The notes under the pieces: model-generated
What the model was told of the DNA's origin: nothing
The model's input: only the letters and a program-made list of their open reading frames with translations
Databases searched by the model: none
Assembly: GCA_029881795.1 (NCBI GenBank)
Contig: JAOULX010000005.1
Coordinates: forward strand, 62,001-126,000
DNA: 64,000 bases
Origin: Gammaproteobacteria bacterium
Lineage (GTDB): Bacteria > Pseudomonadota > Gammaproteobacteria > SZUA-229
Direction: 5' to 3'
Shown here: piece by piece, positions 45,774 through 55,437 of the stretch
How the letters are laid out: every line of letters begins with the position of its first letter
Position numbering within the stretch: the stretch's first letter is position 1
Made by a program: the position numbers and the translations under genes

Positions 45774-45802
45774 ACCGTGACGCCACAGCAGCATGGCTTA
45801 AT

Positions 45803-46831
45803 TCACACCTGATCCGTTTCCAGATTATCCTGCAAAAATCTCTGATATTGCTCAGCATTAACAAAATGAGTGCCATCGCAGTTAAACTGCATTCGGATGG
45901 CATCCTGAATCATACTGATACTGAAATTACGCAAATAAAAACTCTGTATTGAGCGCAGCGTACTCAACTGTCTCATTACACGGCTGATCTCTTCGCGCTC
46001 AACCGGTTGCCAGTCATTATGCGACTCATTAAACAGTTTTTGGATACCGGGTGATAACTGAGAAAACAGCTCATCCTTACCAACAAAGCTGAACATCCGT
46101 TCTACAAATGCCGACTTTTCCTGATAGGAAATTTTAGGAAAGTGGCGCTCCACATAAGCCTTGCTGATCAGTTTATTAGCGGTATGAATTTCTTCATTAT
46201 AGGGGTCGAAAATAGAGCTCGTTCTGACTTCGCCACTGTTAAAATTAATAAAGATACGATAAATACAACGATTAAGCAGCAAGTCTTCCAGATTCGGCTC
46301 GAGTTCAGGAAGCAGTTTATCCACAACACTTTCATAACGCTCTCTGGTAAATGCTGACTCTCTCAACGAGGGATCGCCCTTAATACTCACCTGCAGCTTT
46401 TCACTGTTGATGCCCGTGCTACCTATTAGCGTTTCTCTTAACAACAATTCCTCATCTCTTTGTATAAGAATCAAATTGATTTTTTCTGCAAGCATCGGGT
46501 GTGTTTTGACGAAATTTAAAAAACGCTCTTTATCTATACTCAATAATACAGTATCGGAGTTTGCTCGGGCTGATGCTGTACGCTTATCTTTATTAAAGAT
46601 TGCCATTTCACCAAAATAATCATCTTTCTGCAAAACACATATAGACTCGTCTTTGCCGCATTTATCAACGAAGATAGACACCTGACCGGATTCAATGATG
46701 TAAAACGAATCCACCGTGTCGCCTTCTGCAAACACCAGCTCTCCTGGCTGAAACGTTTCTACCAGCGCATATGATTTAATTTCCGAAATATCCGGCGCTG
46801 TTAAATCCTTAAAAAATGAAGACTCACTCAC
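45803..46831 (-). CDS. Cyclic nucleotide-binding domain protein with uncharacterised C-terminal domain
   Basis: 342 residues. The first 125 form a CRP-like cyclic nucleotide-binding domain: PGELVFAEGDTVDSFYIIES and the phosphate cassette FGEMAIFNKDKRTASARA, complete with the glutamate and arginine needed for cAMP or cGMP. No helix-turn-helix follows; instead about 210 mostly helical residues without a family I recognise. So it may be a sensor acting on proteins rather than DNA. It stands alone on the minus strand. Confidence 0.83.
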   Translation of the reverse strand: MSESSFFKDLTAPDISEIKSYALVETFQPGELVFAEGDTVDSFYIIESGQVSIFVDKCGKDESICVLQKDDYFGEMAIFNKDKRTASARANSDTVLLSIDKERFLNFVKTHPMLAEKINLILIQRDEELLLRETLIGSTGINSEKLQVSIKGDPSLRESAFTRERYESVVDKLLPELEPNLEDLLLNRCIYRIFINFNSGEVRTSSIFDPYNEEIHTANKLISKAYVERHFPKISYQEKSAFVERMFSFVGKDELFSQLSPGIQKLFNESHNDWQPVEREEISRVMRQLSTLRSIQSFYLRNFSISMIQDAIRMQFNCDGTHFVNAEQYQRFLQDNLETDQV

Positions 46832-47029
46832 TTTTATATCCCCCTAAGATTTTTTGCTGTCCTTATGTCCAGCCATTTTTTATCTGACTACTTTTATGCC
46901 CGTCAACACGGCTTTATTGTTTTGATAAACCCTTACTAATTTAGCTAATGGTATTATCGCATTCCCTACAACATCACTCTGTGGCAAAATGCAAATTAAC
47001 CCACTATCTCATATCTCACCGGAACCAGC

Positions 47030-47305
47030 ATGAAATCTGCCTCAGAAGCTCTGATAGCGAAACATCAGAGCCTCACTCACAGCGAGATGATGAAAGTCAG
47101 CTCACACGTACAACGCAATAAAGGCGAGTGGATCATCAACACATTGATGCTGGAAGGCTACGATATCGCATTTAAATACAAACGAAAGAAACGCTACAAA
47201 TCACTGCAAGGACAGCGGGTCAATCTGACCTACTATCCGGCAACTGAAAATGTGGCCGGTTTATTGATAGAAGTGATGAATGTGGTCAGAATCAAAGTCT
47301 CATAG
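47030..47305 (+). CDS. Small conserved-type hypothetical protein
   Basis: 91 residues, not recognised. It is basic and cytoplasmic; an N-terminal helical part (KHQSLTHSEMMKVSSHVQRN) precedes a strand-rich part with YKRKKRYKSLQGQRVNLTYY, possibly nucleic-acid binding by charge. Codon use resembles its neighbours. It is flanked by non-coding DNA on both sides and is probably transcribed alone. Confidence 0.65.
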   Translation: MKSASEALIAKHQSLTHSEMMKVSSHVQRNKGEWIINTLMLEGYDIAFKYKRKKRYKSLQGQRVNLTYYPATENVAGLLIEVMNVVRIKVS

Positions 47306-47595
47306 CTTAGCCTGTCCCTCACTTATTCTCAGCCCCTTTGTTTCTGCCATTTCTCCTTATTGTAGCACTGCCGCTCACAATCAAAACCCCTCAGGGTAGC
47401 TGTATGAACGGTATTTATACGGCAACCACGGCGCGCAATTCAGCCTTATGGTATTAAATATTTTGCTTTTCCAGCGGCTTAATACCTATATATTAGCCAG
47501 ATAATGCTGTATATAAATACCCGCATATATTCAGTCTATACTATACTGAATAAGGTTATCGTATCAATCTTCAATGCTGCGCCAGAATAATAATA

Positions 47596-48891
47596 ATGAC
47601 TTATAAATTCAACACTTACAATTACATAAAGGATTTCAAATGCACCGGGGCAGACTGCCCTGATTCCTGCTGTGCTGTGGGCTGGCAAATTGGCTATGAC
47701 CAGACGCATTACCTGTTACTTCAGGAAATTATGAGTCAGACTCCTGAATCAAAAAAGCTATTTGAAGAAAACCTTACATTAAACCAAAGTGCTGATAATA
47801 AATTTGCCAATATCCGCACCCTGGAAAATGAGCGCTGCTCTTTTCTACAGGACGACCAGCTATGCCAGCTTCACAGTCAATATGGCACCAAATATTTAAG
47901 TAATACCTGCGCTCAATACCCTAGGCTTTTACTTCAGCTTGATGATCAGATTGAAATGCACGGCATTTTATCTTGCCCAGAAGTTGCACGGCTTTATCTC
48001 ACAACTGAGCAGACAACTCAGCCGATATCAATCGACACAAACGCATTACCGCGTGGCGATGACTACCACATTGCCAACACGGCATCGACCAAAGATAACT
48101 ATTACCATCAGCACTTCCAGCTGGTTAAAGATTTAATGTTGCAAATAACCAGCCACAGCGAGCACAATCTGGATTTAAAGCTATACCTGCTGGCAAACTT
48201 TAGCGACCAGCTTGCACCGGTCTATTTCCGTGGCTGCAAAACTCTGACAGCTGAAGCCATAACACAAGAATATAATAAAACCATCGAGCCAGATAATGTC
48301 ATCCGGCTTAACAGTCAGCTGCAAAAATATGCCGCACCGGAACCGTTTGCGGTCATGCTGATTCAGGCAATTATCTTATTCCGCCATAAACATGCCCAGC
48401 ATGACAGCTTTGGAAAACTGGTTAGCAGCGTACTCAACTCCTACAATACCGACATTGATGATTCCGCCAAAGTGAATAACGATGTTGCCATTTTTGAGCC
48501 ACACGATCTGTGGCTGGCCTATCGAAAACGGCATGAACTTGTTTATAAAAAGTTCGGAGAACAGATAGATTCATATCTGGTTAAATACCTGACAAACTGT
48601 ATCAGTCGAGAATGGTTTATTAATTTACCTGAACCTTTTTTGTATATACAAATGCTGATTACCCGCCTATCTATTCTCAAGTTCATGTTCATCAGTGATC
48701 CGAAAACCTCAGAACTGCTGTCATCGGCTGATTATGGATCATCGTTAGAACAACTGGCGATCAGTCATATCTACAGCTTTACACGAGCGATTGATCAAGA
48801 TGTCGGCTTCTTAAAAAGTATTTATCAGGTTATGGACGAGCAGCAGTTTTTTGATATTGAATACTCACCAATGTTTATCACACTGCATTAA
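47596..48891 (+). CDS. FliB-like flagellin lysine-N-methylase family protein
   Basis: 431 residues. The N-terminus YIKDFKCTGADCPDSCCAVG has the cysteine cluster typical of FliB, followed by ERCSFLQDDQLCQLHSQYG and SNTCAQYPR, completing the metal or iron-sulfur site. In Salmonella FliB methylates flagellin lysines. No flagellar gene is in the window, so the target here is uncertain. Its 3' end overlaps the convergent hypothetical gene by 14 bases. Confidence 0.82.
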   Translation: MTYKFNTYNYIKDFKCTGADCPDSCCAVGWQIGYDQTHYLLLQEIMSQTPESKKLFEENLTLNQSADNKFANIRTLENERCSFLQDDQLCQLHSQYGTKYLSNTCAQYPRLLLQLDDQIEMHGILSCPEVARLYLTTEQTTQPISIDTNALPRGDDYHIANTASTKDNYYHQHFQLVKDLMLQITSHSEHNLDLKLYLLANFSDQLAPVYFRGCKTLTAEAITQEYNKTIEPDNVIRLNSQLQKYAAPEPFAVMLIQAIILFRHKHAQHDSFGKLVSSVLNSYNTDIDDSAKVNNDVAIFEPHDLWLAYRKRHELVYKKFGEQIDSYLVKYLTNCISREWFINLPEPFLYIQMLITRLSILKFMFISDPKTSELLSSADYGSSLEQLAISHIYSFTRAIDQDVGFLKSIYQVMDEQQFFDIEYSPMFITLH

Positions 48892-49384
48892 ACAACCTGT
48901 CTATCAACTGCATACAGCTCAGCTGATCCTGATTTATCTCATCATTCGGCAGCTGACCGGCTTCTTTGATCCAGTTCTCTGACCATAACATCAACAGACG
49001 AATATCATCATCACTGAGCTCTGCTATCAACTGCTGAAGCAGCTGCAGAAAACCCTCACGCGGCTGAACCGCAAACGATGCTGTCAGCCCGACTATATTG
49101 CACTGCCTGATCGCTGCTAACATATCCTGCCGGTATTTTTCCTGCATTTGCTGATGGCATGATTCTTTTGTTACGGTGATTACCGACAGTATTCGCTTAA
49201 GTTCATCAGCGTTATCTGCCTGCTCTGCATATTCCGTAATAAATAATTCCAAGGCACTCATTGCAGCAGCAGTAGCAAACACATCCTCTGATTCTGCCAT
49301 CAGGCGCTGACAAAAATCCACGGTCTGATCATGACTAATAGCAAGCATCAGTTTGTGCTGAGAATTTATATTGTTTTTTTTCAT
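48878..49384 (-). CDS. Hypothetical acidic helical protein
   Basis: 168 residues, not recognised. It is nearly all predicted helix, acidic and rich in glutamine and leucine (FLQLLQQLIAELSDDDIRLL), with no signal peptide or membrane segment, so cytoplasmic. It lies 30 bp downstream of yaeQ on the same strand and is probably co-transcribed. The last bases overlap the convergent FliB-like gene. Confidence 0.68.
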   Translation of the reverse strand: MKKNNINSQHKLMLAISHDQTVDFCQRLMAESEDVFATAAAMSALELFITEYAEQADNADELKRILSVITVTKESCHQQMQEKYRQDMLAAIRQCNIVGLTASFAVQPREGFLQLLQQLIAELSDDDIRLLMLWSENWIKEAGQLPNDEINQDQLSCMQLIDRLFNAV

Positions 49385-49414
49385 CGATAAGTTTTGTTGC
49401 CACTGTAAAGCAAA

Positions 49415-49954
49415 TTAGGATACCGATTGCAGCACTTCCCAGCTGACTTCACATTCACCCAGCTGGGTCGCTATATAAGCCGAATCACCGGTTATTGTGA
49501 CGGAAAAGTCCATGGTTCGCTCGACTAAAGCAGCCAGCGCCTGAATACCTGGCCAGTCAAAGCGATAAACCGATACGTTTAACTGTTTAAACTTTGACTG
49601 CCCTTGCTGCCACCAGACATCCGATTTTGAATTAAAACTATAAACACTGACCTTCTTGGCCTGTCGCGATGCTTTTTTAATTCGCTCACTTGCCGGCTCG
49701 CCAATATCGATCCACAGCGCTATCTGATCATCCAGGGTACGCTGCCAGATATCCGGTTCCTCAATTGAACTCAACCCTTTGGTAAATGACAGCTCCGGCT
49801 CAGCATTAATACAAAACGCCAGCATCCGTGCCATCATTCGCTCAATGGTCTCAGAAGGGTGTAACGCAATAGTTAAACTAAGCGTATCGTAATAGTCCCG
49901 GTTAAGGTCGGACAGATTGACTCTTAGTTTATAAATGGTTGGTTTGATTGCCAC
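49415..49954 (-). CDS. yaeQ: YaeQ family protein
   Basis: 179 residues. KPTIYKLRVNLSDLNRDYYD at the start, ALHPSETIERMMARMLAFC, DIWQRTLDDQIALWIDIGEP and KKVSVYSF are the conserved blocks of YaeQ, whose structure is related to PD-(D/E)XK nucleases. It was once proposed to help RfaH-dependent transcription, which is not established. Cytoplasmic. Confidence 0.93.
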   Translation of the reverse strand: MAIKPTIYKLRVNLSDLNRDYYDTLSLTIALHPSETIERMMARMLAFCINAEPELSFTKGLSSIEEPDIWQRTLDDQIALWIDIGEPASERIKKASRQAKKVSVYSFNSKSDVWWQQGQSKFKQLNVSVYRFDWPGIQALAALVERTMDFSVTITGDSAYIATQLGECEVSWEVLQSVS

Positions 49955-50100
49955 TGATTAAGGCCTGAATAATGACGAAAACAATCTTTGATTATCACCC
50001 CTAGTGACGTCACATACCACTCATTAATCGCTACATCATCTTTCACGATATAATAAATCGCAGTGATATCGCCCAGCAAAGTTTTGCGAATGTATGTTAT

Positions 50101-50478
50101 TCAGGCATCTTCTTCCGTTTCTTCTAACTTAGCCAATAACCAGTCATAAGCTTCATCATAATTATCAAAAAAGGCCAGACGATAAAACTTTGGGAACATG
50201 ATCCCATTCAGAGGCCAGGGTAAACGACTGTATTTGACCACTGCTACATGCTCAACCGTGTTACTGGCTGCTAAAACAACATTGGCTTTAAACGTATACG
50301 AATACGGGTTTTTTCTGTTGACTAAAACACCACGAACCTTAGGTTCGATAGCCGCAATCGTATCGAGAAACTGGTGCGCCTGTTCAGATGTGATTTCTAC
50401 ACCTTGATGCACAATTACTTCCAGCACCCCACTCTCATGATGCTGAAAATCGACAAAATCTAAATGATATTCCTTCAC
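50101..50478 (-). CDS. STAS/SpoIIAA-like hypothetical protein
   Basis: 125 residues. The order of strands and helices, with VIVHQGVEITSEQAHQFLDT, GVLVNRKNPYSY and RLAFFDNYDEAYDWLL near the end, fits the SpoIIAA-like/STAS fold of small regulatory proteins. Exact function unknown. It ends in an acidic tail. It stands alone between the yaeQ group and the HD-GYP gene. Confidence 0.65.
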   Translation of the reverse strand: MKEYHLDFVDFQHHESGVLEVIVHQGVEITSEQAHQFLDTIAAIEPKVRGVLVNRKNPYSYTFKANVVLAASNTVEHVAVVKYSRLPWPLNGIMFPKFYRLAFFDNYDEAYDWLLAKLEETEEDA

Positions 50479-50650
50479 ACTACATCCTTATCAGCCACAA
50501 ACACCAGCTAACCCTAATAGACCGGCGTCTCAAAGTCAAAAATTCACGTCTACGATCTGTTCTCACTTTACTGCCAAACTCAAGCCTTATCGCTCTTGCT
50601 TATATAATTAGTTTAATCTCTCGTTTCAACAGATACAGGCTTTCCCTGAA

Positions 50651-51778
50651 TCAACCGTATGCATCCTGCTCAAAACTCCGCTGTATTTCTTCAATAGCTG
50701 GCATATTATTTATTAAAGCATTCACACAATCGTGATCCAGTGTTTCTCCTGCCAGTTTTTTAAGTGTCGTAATCGCACGCTCATTACTCCAGGCTTCTTT
50801 ATATGGGCGCGCACTGGTCAGTGCATCGAAGATGTCGGCCACCGCTACAATTCGTGCTTCAATAGGAATCTCATCACCTTTTTTACCTAATGGGTAGCCT
50901 TCTCCGTTGACGGCTTCGTGATGAAACTCAACGATATTTCGTAACATATTGATATATTCAATTTTTTCCAGATTAAAGTTTTCAAGCAGTTCATCGATGA
51001 TTACACGGCCCTGACTGGCATGTGTTTGCATGATCTTTCTTTCTTCATCATCCAGCTTGCCAGGCTTTAGCAGAATATTATCCGGAATACCTATTTTGCC
51101 AATATCGTGCAGTGGTGAGAACATGAATATATGCTCTATGTAGTCATCATTCAGACTGTATTTATCGGCCAGTGCGCTGGCAATCAATCGACTATAGCGT
51201 GACATCCTGTCCAAGTGTGTGCCGGTCTCCGGATCCCTGACATGGGTCAGCTGGCCGGTTGTTTTAACCGCTGCCGAAAGTGTTTTAATCGCGCTGATTT
51301 CGTTTATCACCATTAAAGAAATCATATGCGCGTAGAGATCAATCTGATGCAGCACCTGTTCCGTAAAGACATCGGTCTTATCTGCATTGAAGAATATAAA
51401 GCCAAAAAATTCTCCGGCATTGAACATCGGCAGGGTATAACTGGCGGCATAACCCTGGCGACCTATCCGTTTGGCATGTTCACTATCATTGTTTTCAAAA
51501 GTCACCAGGTTATTGACTACGCGTGGCAAGCCCTTATCCAGTATTGCTTTAAGCGAGGGCACATCATCAAGCCGCGCCTGATAATTATCCAGCGGGCTGT
51601 CATCACCACTACTATGCAAATATGTCTTAATAAATCCGCTCTCAGGATCATAAAGCGCAATAGCGATACGGACAATAAATGGAAATGTTTCTGCGACAGA
51701 ACGGTGAGTCGTGATGATTTTTTCACGCAATGGCACGTTTTTATTCAGTTCATCAAGCTTATTTATATGTTTTTTCAT
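50651..51778 (-). CDS. GAF-HD-GYP cyclic-di-GMP phosphodiesterase
   Basis: 375 residues. An N-terminal GAF-like sensor (about 25-165) is followed by an HD-GYP domain: HDIGKIGIPD (HD at 224-225), HHEAVNGEGYP (286-296) and VADIFDALTSARPYK. The GYP triad is present, so it should hydrolyse cyclic-di-GMP. No membrane segments; the GAF domain would sense a cytoplasmic ligand. Transcribed alone. Confidence 0.92.
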   Translation of the reverse strand: MKKHINKLDELNKNVPLREKIITTHRSVAETFPFIVRIAIALYDPESGFIKTYLHSSGDDSPLDNYQARLDDVPSLKAILDKGLPRVVNNLVTFENNDSEHAKRIGRQGYAASYTLPMFNAGEFFGFIFFNADKTDVFTEQVLHQIDLYAHMISLMVINEISAIKTLSAAVKTTGQLTHVRDPETGTHLDRMSRYSRLIASALADKYSLNDDYIEHIFMFSPLHDIGKIGIPDNILLKPGKLDDEERKIMQTHASQGRVIIDELLENFNLEKIEYINMLRNIVEFHHEAVNGEGYPLGKKGDEIPIEARIVAVADIFDALTSARPYKEAWSNERAITTLKKLAGETLDHDCVNALINNMPAIEEIQRSFEQDAYG

Positions 51779-51840
51779 AAGACACCCACGTCATCAGAGT
51801 TGTTCTTGGTTTTATTCTACATCCAATAATACAACACTTA

Positions 51841-52788
51841 TTAGCTTGCAAGACCACGTGCATATTTAGCCGCCGAGAAAACAGCAAGCAAAACCGCGCC
51901 TACTAAAACACCAACCAGCATATTCGACAATAATGGAACACTGCCTGATATGATATTGCCGGCAGCGGGTATTGCCAAACTGTGCAGACTCAATGATTCA
52001 ATCGAGCGCTCAATCAATGGTATATGATGGGCAATAATACCTCCACCCACTAAAAACATGGCAACTGTGCCAGCCACTGATAATATCTTCATCAGATTCG
52101 GCGCAGCGAATAAAATACCCTTCCCAAGGTTGTGCTTCAGGTCTACGATAACACCATGGCCATCTGTTTTTAACAAATAAAGTCCAGCATCATCGAGTTT
52201 AACAATGCCAGCAACCAGTCCATATACCAAAACAGTCACTGCAACAGCAATCGCGGTTAAAACGCCAAGCTGTGTAATCAATGCCGTTTCTTTTACAGTG
52301 CCAAGTGTCAGAACGATAATCTCTGCAGAGAGAATAAAATCGGTTCGAATCGCACCTTTAATTTTCTTCTTCTCAAATGCCAGCATGTCAATATTACTGT
52401 CTGTGATAGCAGCAAGCTGCTGCTGATGATGGGTATCATCCTTGCGCCAGATTTGTATCAGCTTATGAAAGATTTTTTCAAAGCCTTCATAGCAAAGATA
52501 ACTGCCGCCTATCATTAATAATATGATAATCAGCCAGGGAAACAGCGCACTAATCAGTAAAGCCAGGGGCACCAAAATCAGCTTGTTAACAAACGCGCCT
52601 TTGGCCACCGCCCATACTACCGGCAGCTCCCTGTTGGCATTTATCCCGGATACCTGAGAGGCATTTAAGGCCAGATCATCACCGAGCACTGCCGCTGTTT
52701 TTTTTGCTGCCAGTTTGGAATAAACAGACACATCATCCAGCAATGCTGCAATGTCATCAATCAGTGCCAGCAGGTTCGCGCTTGCCAT
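51841..52788 (-). CDS. yedI: YedI/DUF808-family inner-membrane protein
   Basis: 315 residues. The start ASANLLALIDDIAALLDDVS and the KTAAVLGDDLALNA block are diagnostic for DUF808/YedI. At least six hydrophobic segments follow (for example LVPLALLISALFPWLIIILL). E. coli YedI is an inner-membrane protein of unknown function. It lies between two single minus-strand genes. Confidence 0.9.
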   Translation of the reverse strand: MASANLLALIDDIAALLDDVSVYSKLAAKKTAAVLGDDLALNASQVSGINANRELPVVWAVAKGAFVNKLILVPLALLISALFPWLIIILLMIGGSYLCYEGFEKIFHKLIQIWRKDDTHHQQQLAAITDSNIDMLAFEKKKIKGAIRTDFILSAEIIVLTLGTVKETALITQLGVLTAIAVAVTVLVYGLVAGIVKLDDAGLYLLKTDGHGVIVDLKHNLGKGILFAAPNLMKILSVAGTVAMFLVGGGIIAHHIPLIERSIESLSLHSLAIPAAGNIISGSVPLLSNMLVGVLVGAVLLAVFSAAKYARGLAS

Positions 52789-52886
52789 AATCTCATCTTC
52801 TCTTTAGCGGCCAGTGCAACTGACACTGATCTGTTATCAAAAGCATTTATCTGTCACACAATATATCCGGCTAAAGTTCAAACAGC

Positions 52887-53738
52887 TTACTTTTTCAGCA
52901 GGCGTATCCCGTCCTGCTCTATTGTGATAACCCTCTGTTTATATAAGCCGCCAATGGACTTTTTAAAAGCTTTTTTACTCATGCCAAATAAGTCTGAAAT
53001 TAATTTAGGATCGGATTTATCATGTACCGCCGCAAAGCCAGCATTTTTTTCAAGATATTTAAGAATTGTATTGCTGTATTTATCCCTGGTTTCCTTGCCG
53101 CCCTGAAGACTCAGATCAATTCTGCTATCTGGCCTGACATTTTTAATAAACCCTTTAATACTCTGACCAAAACTCAGGCGCTGAAAAACTTCATTTTTAT
53201 ACAACACCCCCCAGTGACTGTGATTAACAATCGCCTTGTAACCCAGATCAGTGCTGTTTGCGATAATCAGATCAACAGCCTGTCCCGCCTTAAAATGATG
53301 CGGCGCTTCATCATCAATGAATTTATCGATTTTAGAAGATGCTGTAATTCGGCCGTGAATTTTATCAAGATATAAATAAACCAGATACGATCGGCCTTTC
53401 TCCATCGGTCGGTGCTGCTCGGCAAACGGTACCAGCACATCTTTATCCAGACCCCAGTCTAAAAAAGCTCCGACATTGCTGCTATCGACTACTTCCAGAT
53501 AGGCAAACTCGCCGACATGAGCTTTCGGCTTTTCGGTGGTGGCAACTGGCCGGTCTTCGGTATCGAGATATAAAAAAACCTCAATCGAATCGCCCGGTTT
53601 CAGTCCATCCGCCACATAACGGGACGGCAACAAAACCTCTCCCAGCTCTCTGGCATCTAGATAGACGCCAAAATCCACTTCTTTGACAACCGCTAATTCG
53701 TAAGTCTGGCCGATTTCTGTCATCTGAAACTCTGTCAA
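52887..53738 (-). CDS. CvfB/YitL-family S1-domain RNA-binding protein
   Basis: 283 residues. Tandem S1-like domains begin with YELAVVKEVDFGVYLDARE and DSSNVGAFLDWGLDKDVLVP; a third S1-like unit (NHSHWGVLYKNEVF) and a C-terminal winged helix (SDLFGMSKKAFKKSIGGLYK) complete the CvfB layout. In Staphylococcus CvfB affects virulence-gene expression by binding RNA; the gammaproteobacterial role is unknown. Cytoplasmic. Confidence 0.92.
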   Translation of the reverse strand: MTEFQMTEIGQTYELAVVKEVDFGVYLDARELGEVLLPSRYVADGLKPGDSIEVFLYLDTEDRPVATTEKPKAHVGEFAYLEVVDSSNVGAFLDWGLDKDVLVPFAEQHRPMEKGRSYLVYLYLDKIHGRITASSKIDKFIDDEAPHHFKAGQAVDLIIANSTDLGYKAIVNHSHWGVLYKNEVFQRLSFGQSIKGFIKNVRPDSRIDLSLQGGKETRDKYSNTILKYLEKNAGFAAVHDKSDPKLISDLFGMSKKAFKKSIGGLYKQRVITIEQDGIRLLKK

Positions 53739-53873
53739 TAATGATAATCAGCTTATTATAGCGTGTCTGAGATGTCTGGGCGCAGCTTCTCTGGTCATTT
53801 AGCCACTTCCTGCAGAACAGCTCGCTTTTAACCAATCAGTTACTTTTTAAGCAGCGTCGATAGTCTGTCCCGC

Positions 53874-54149
53874 TTAACCCATCATTTCTGTGCGCTCAAC
53901 AACACACTCATACTCGCCCATCACAAACTCCCGGCACACCAGAGGCCGGTTTTCATAGATCGTGCATTTCATGCTGCTACGGCTCAGTGCTGCGCACCAG
54001 CCGTCTTCTAATCGTCGCATAGTACTGCCACCCCAGTGATCGGTTTCGATAAAATGACGGGGCACGCCGGTATCCGAAATCAGGATAACCTCGAGCCGAC
54101 AGCAGCAGGCCTGACAATTATCACAACTGATTTTTTCTTGAATCGGCAT
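53874..54149 (-). CDS. YkgJ-family cysteine cluster protein
   Basis: 91 residues from ATG 54149, where PIQEKISCDNCQACCC gives the usual start; an ATG at 54185 would add 12 residues. Cysteines in CDNCQACCC, CAALSRSSMKC and RPLVCREF form the metal or iron-sulfur site of the YkgJ family. Function unknown. Confidence 0.85.
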   Translation of the reverse strand: MPIQEKISCDNCQACCCRLEVILISDTGVPRHFIETDHWGGSTMRRLEDGWCAALSRSSMKCTIYENRPLVCREFVMGEYECVVERTEMMG

Positions 54150-54283
54150 CGTTAATTTCTTCGGTAGATGAGTGTTGTTAAACATATCGCAGTATATTGT
54201 TTATCAACAGCCGATGATATTTGTTTTTCAAAGCTACCGAACTATCAGTTCCACTATCATCTGCGCTACTTTACCCAGGCAAA

Positions 54284-54309
54284 AAAAAACCTGCCGAAGC
54301 AGGTTTTTT
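54284..54309. terminator. Bidirectional intrinsic terminator
   Basis: AAAAAACCTGC pairs with GCAGGTTTTTT around a CGAA tetraloop, with more A before it. It lies just after the stop of the leftward beta-barrel gene and should end its transcript. Confidence 0.9.
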
Positions 54310-54327
54310 AAATTGATATCACAGAAA

Positions 54328-54828
54328 TTATTTCAACTGGAACACATAATTTGCCTGTATTGAGGTTATATTTGCTCTTTTTACATACTCAAAACGCAAA
54401 TCAGTACGTGGGTTCAGGCTGTAAGCCACACCGGCACCAAACATGACACCATCATCATCGCCAATATCGAGTCCTGCACGTCCGATAAACTCAAGTGTCT
54501 CGTTAATAGGCTTTTCAATTACCGCAGTACCCCATAGACCAGAGAAACTTGCACCCAGTCCACCAAACCCAGGAATACCGAAAGTTCCGCTATCCATAAA
54601 ACCGGCTTCAACTGACCATTTAAAATCACCCGCATCTATATTAAGTGGCGCACCGGCAAAAAATTGATAGCCGGTAGCACCATCAAAACCGGCAAGACTA
54701 TTAATCCCGATACCCGCTCCGGCATAGAGCTTATCAAAATCAATCATTTTTTTCTCTGTAACACTTTCTGCTGCCATTGCCTGCAGTGAAAACAATGATG
54801 CGATCAATAAAAAACTAACTTTCTTCAT
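54328..54828 (-). CDS. Small outer-membrane beta-barrel protein
   Basis: 166 residues. A signal peptide (KKVSFLLIASLFSLQAMAAE) is followed by glycine-rich alternating strands (YAGAGIGINSLAGFDGATGY) and the closing strand SIQANYVFQLK, ending in an aromatic-rich pattern like OmpA/OmpX-type eight-strand barrels. Function unknown. Its own terminator follows, so it is a single-gene unit. Confidence 0.82.
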   Translation of the reverse strand: MKKVSFLLIASLFSLQAMAAESVTEKKMIDFDKLYAGAGIGINSLAGFDGATGYQFFAGAPLNIDAGDFKWSVEAGFMDSGTFGIPGFGGLGASFSGLWGTAVIEKPINETLEFIGRAGLDIGDDDGVMFGAGVAYSLNPRTDLRFEYVKRANITSIQANYVFQLK

Positions 54829-55076
54829 AAACTAACCCCTATTTGATTGTTATAAATTCTTAAGTGTTTCATGCTCTAGAAACACCATACTAATTTTTAA
54901 ATATACCCTAGCCAGCCTGTAAAAACCACCTACCACCAGTCACATGCAATGTTCACACAACCGTTTTACTGACTTATATAAACGGAACTGCAATCTGCCT
55001 GCTACAGGAAACTTTGTGACAATCACTACGCAATAGCATTAAAATACACTAATCAGTAACTTCACCGCCTTTAGCC

Positions 55077-55316
55077 ATGCCACTAACCTATGACCAGATA
55101 CAATTCATTCAGGATCAACTTTGCAACAATGAATTTGCAAGCGATCAGGAAATCGAAGATATTCTGCTTCACGAAGCTCACGTTCCGCATTTTTATATTG
55201 ATGAATTACTCGGCTACCGTAAAATTTTTCTGTCCGACCCACTCGCGATACTTGACTACGAACAGCACGCCATTACCGTAAGCTATGCCGGAAAGCCAAA
55301 CGCTTACAACAAATAA
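55077..55316 (+). CDS. Small hypothetical protein
   Basis: 79 residues, not recognised. It is acidic and cytoplasmic, with no signal or membrane segment; TYDQIQFIQDQLCNNEF is probably helical and YEQHAITVSYAGKP strand-like. It is the only plus-strand gene in this stretch. The open frame is short, so I give moderate confidence. Confidence 0.55.
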   Translation: MPLTYDQIQFIQDQLCNNEFASDQEIEDILLHEAHVPHFYIDELLGYRKIFLSDPLAILDYEQHAITVSYAGKPNAYNK

Positions 55317-55437
55317 ACATCGGCCATCACGTTACTCATTATTCTTTTCTGTCATTGATCTGTATTGCGTTCAGAGCCAGGCTATAGCAGACCCACTCTG
55401 CCCAGCACAAAACTTCCGTCCCAGTTTTTATCAGGCG

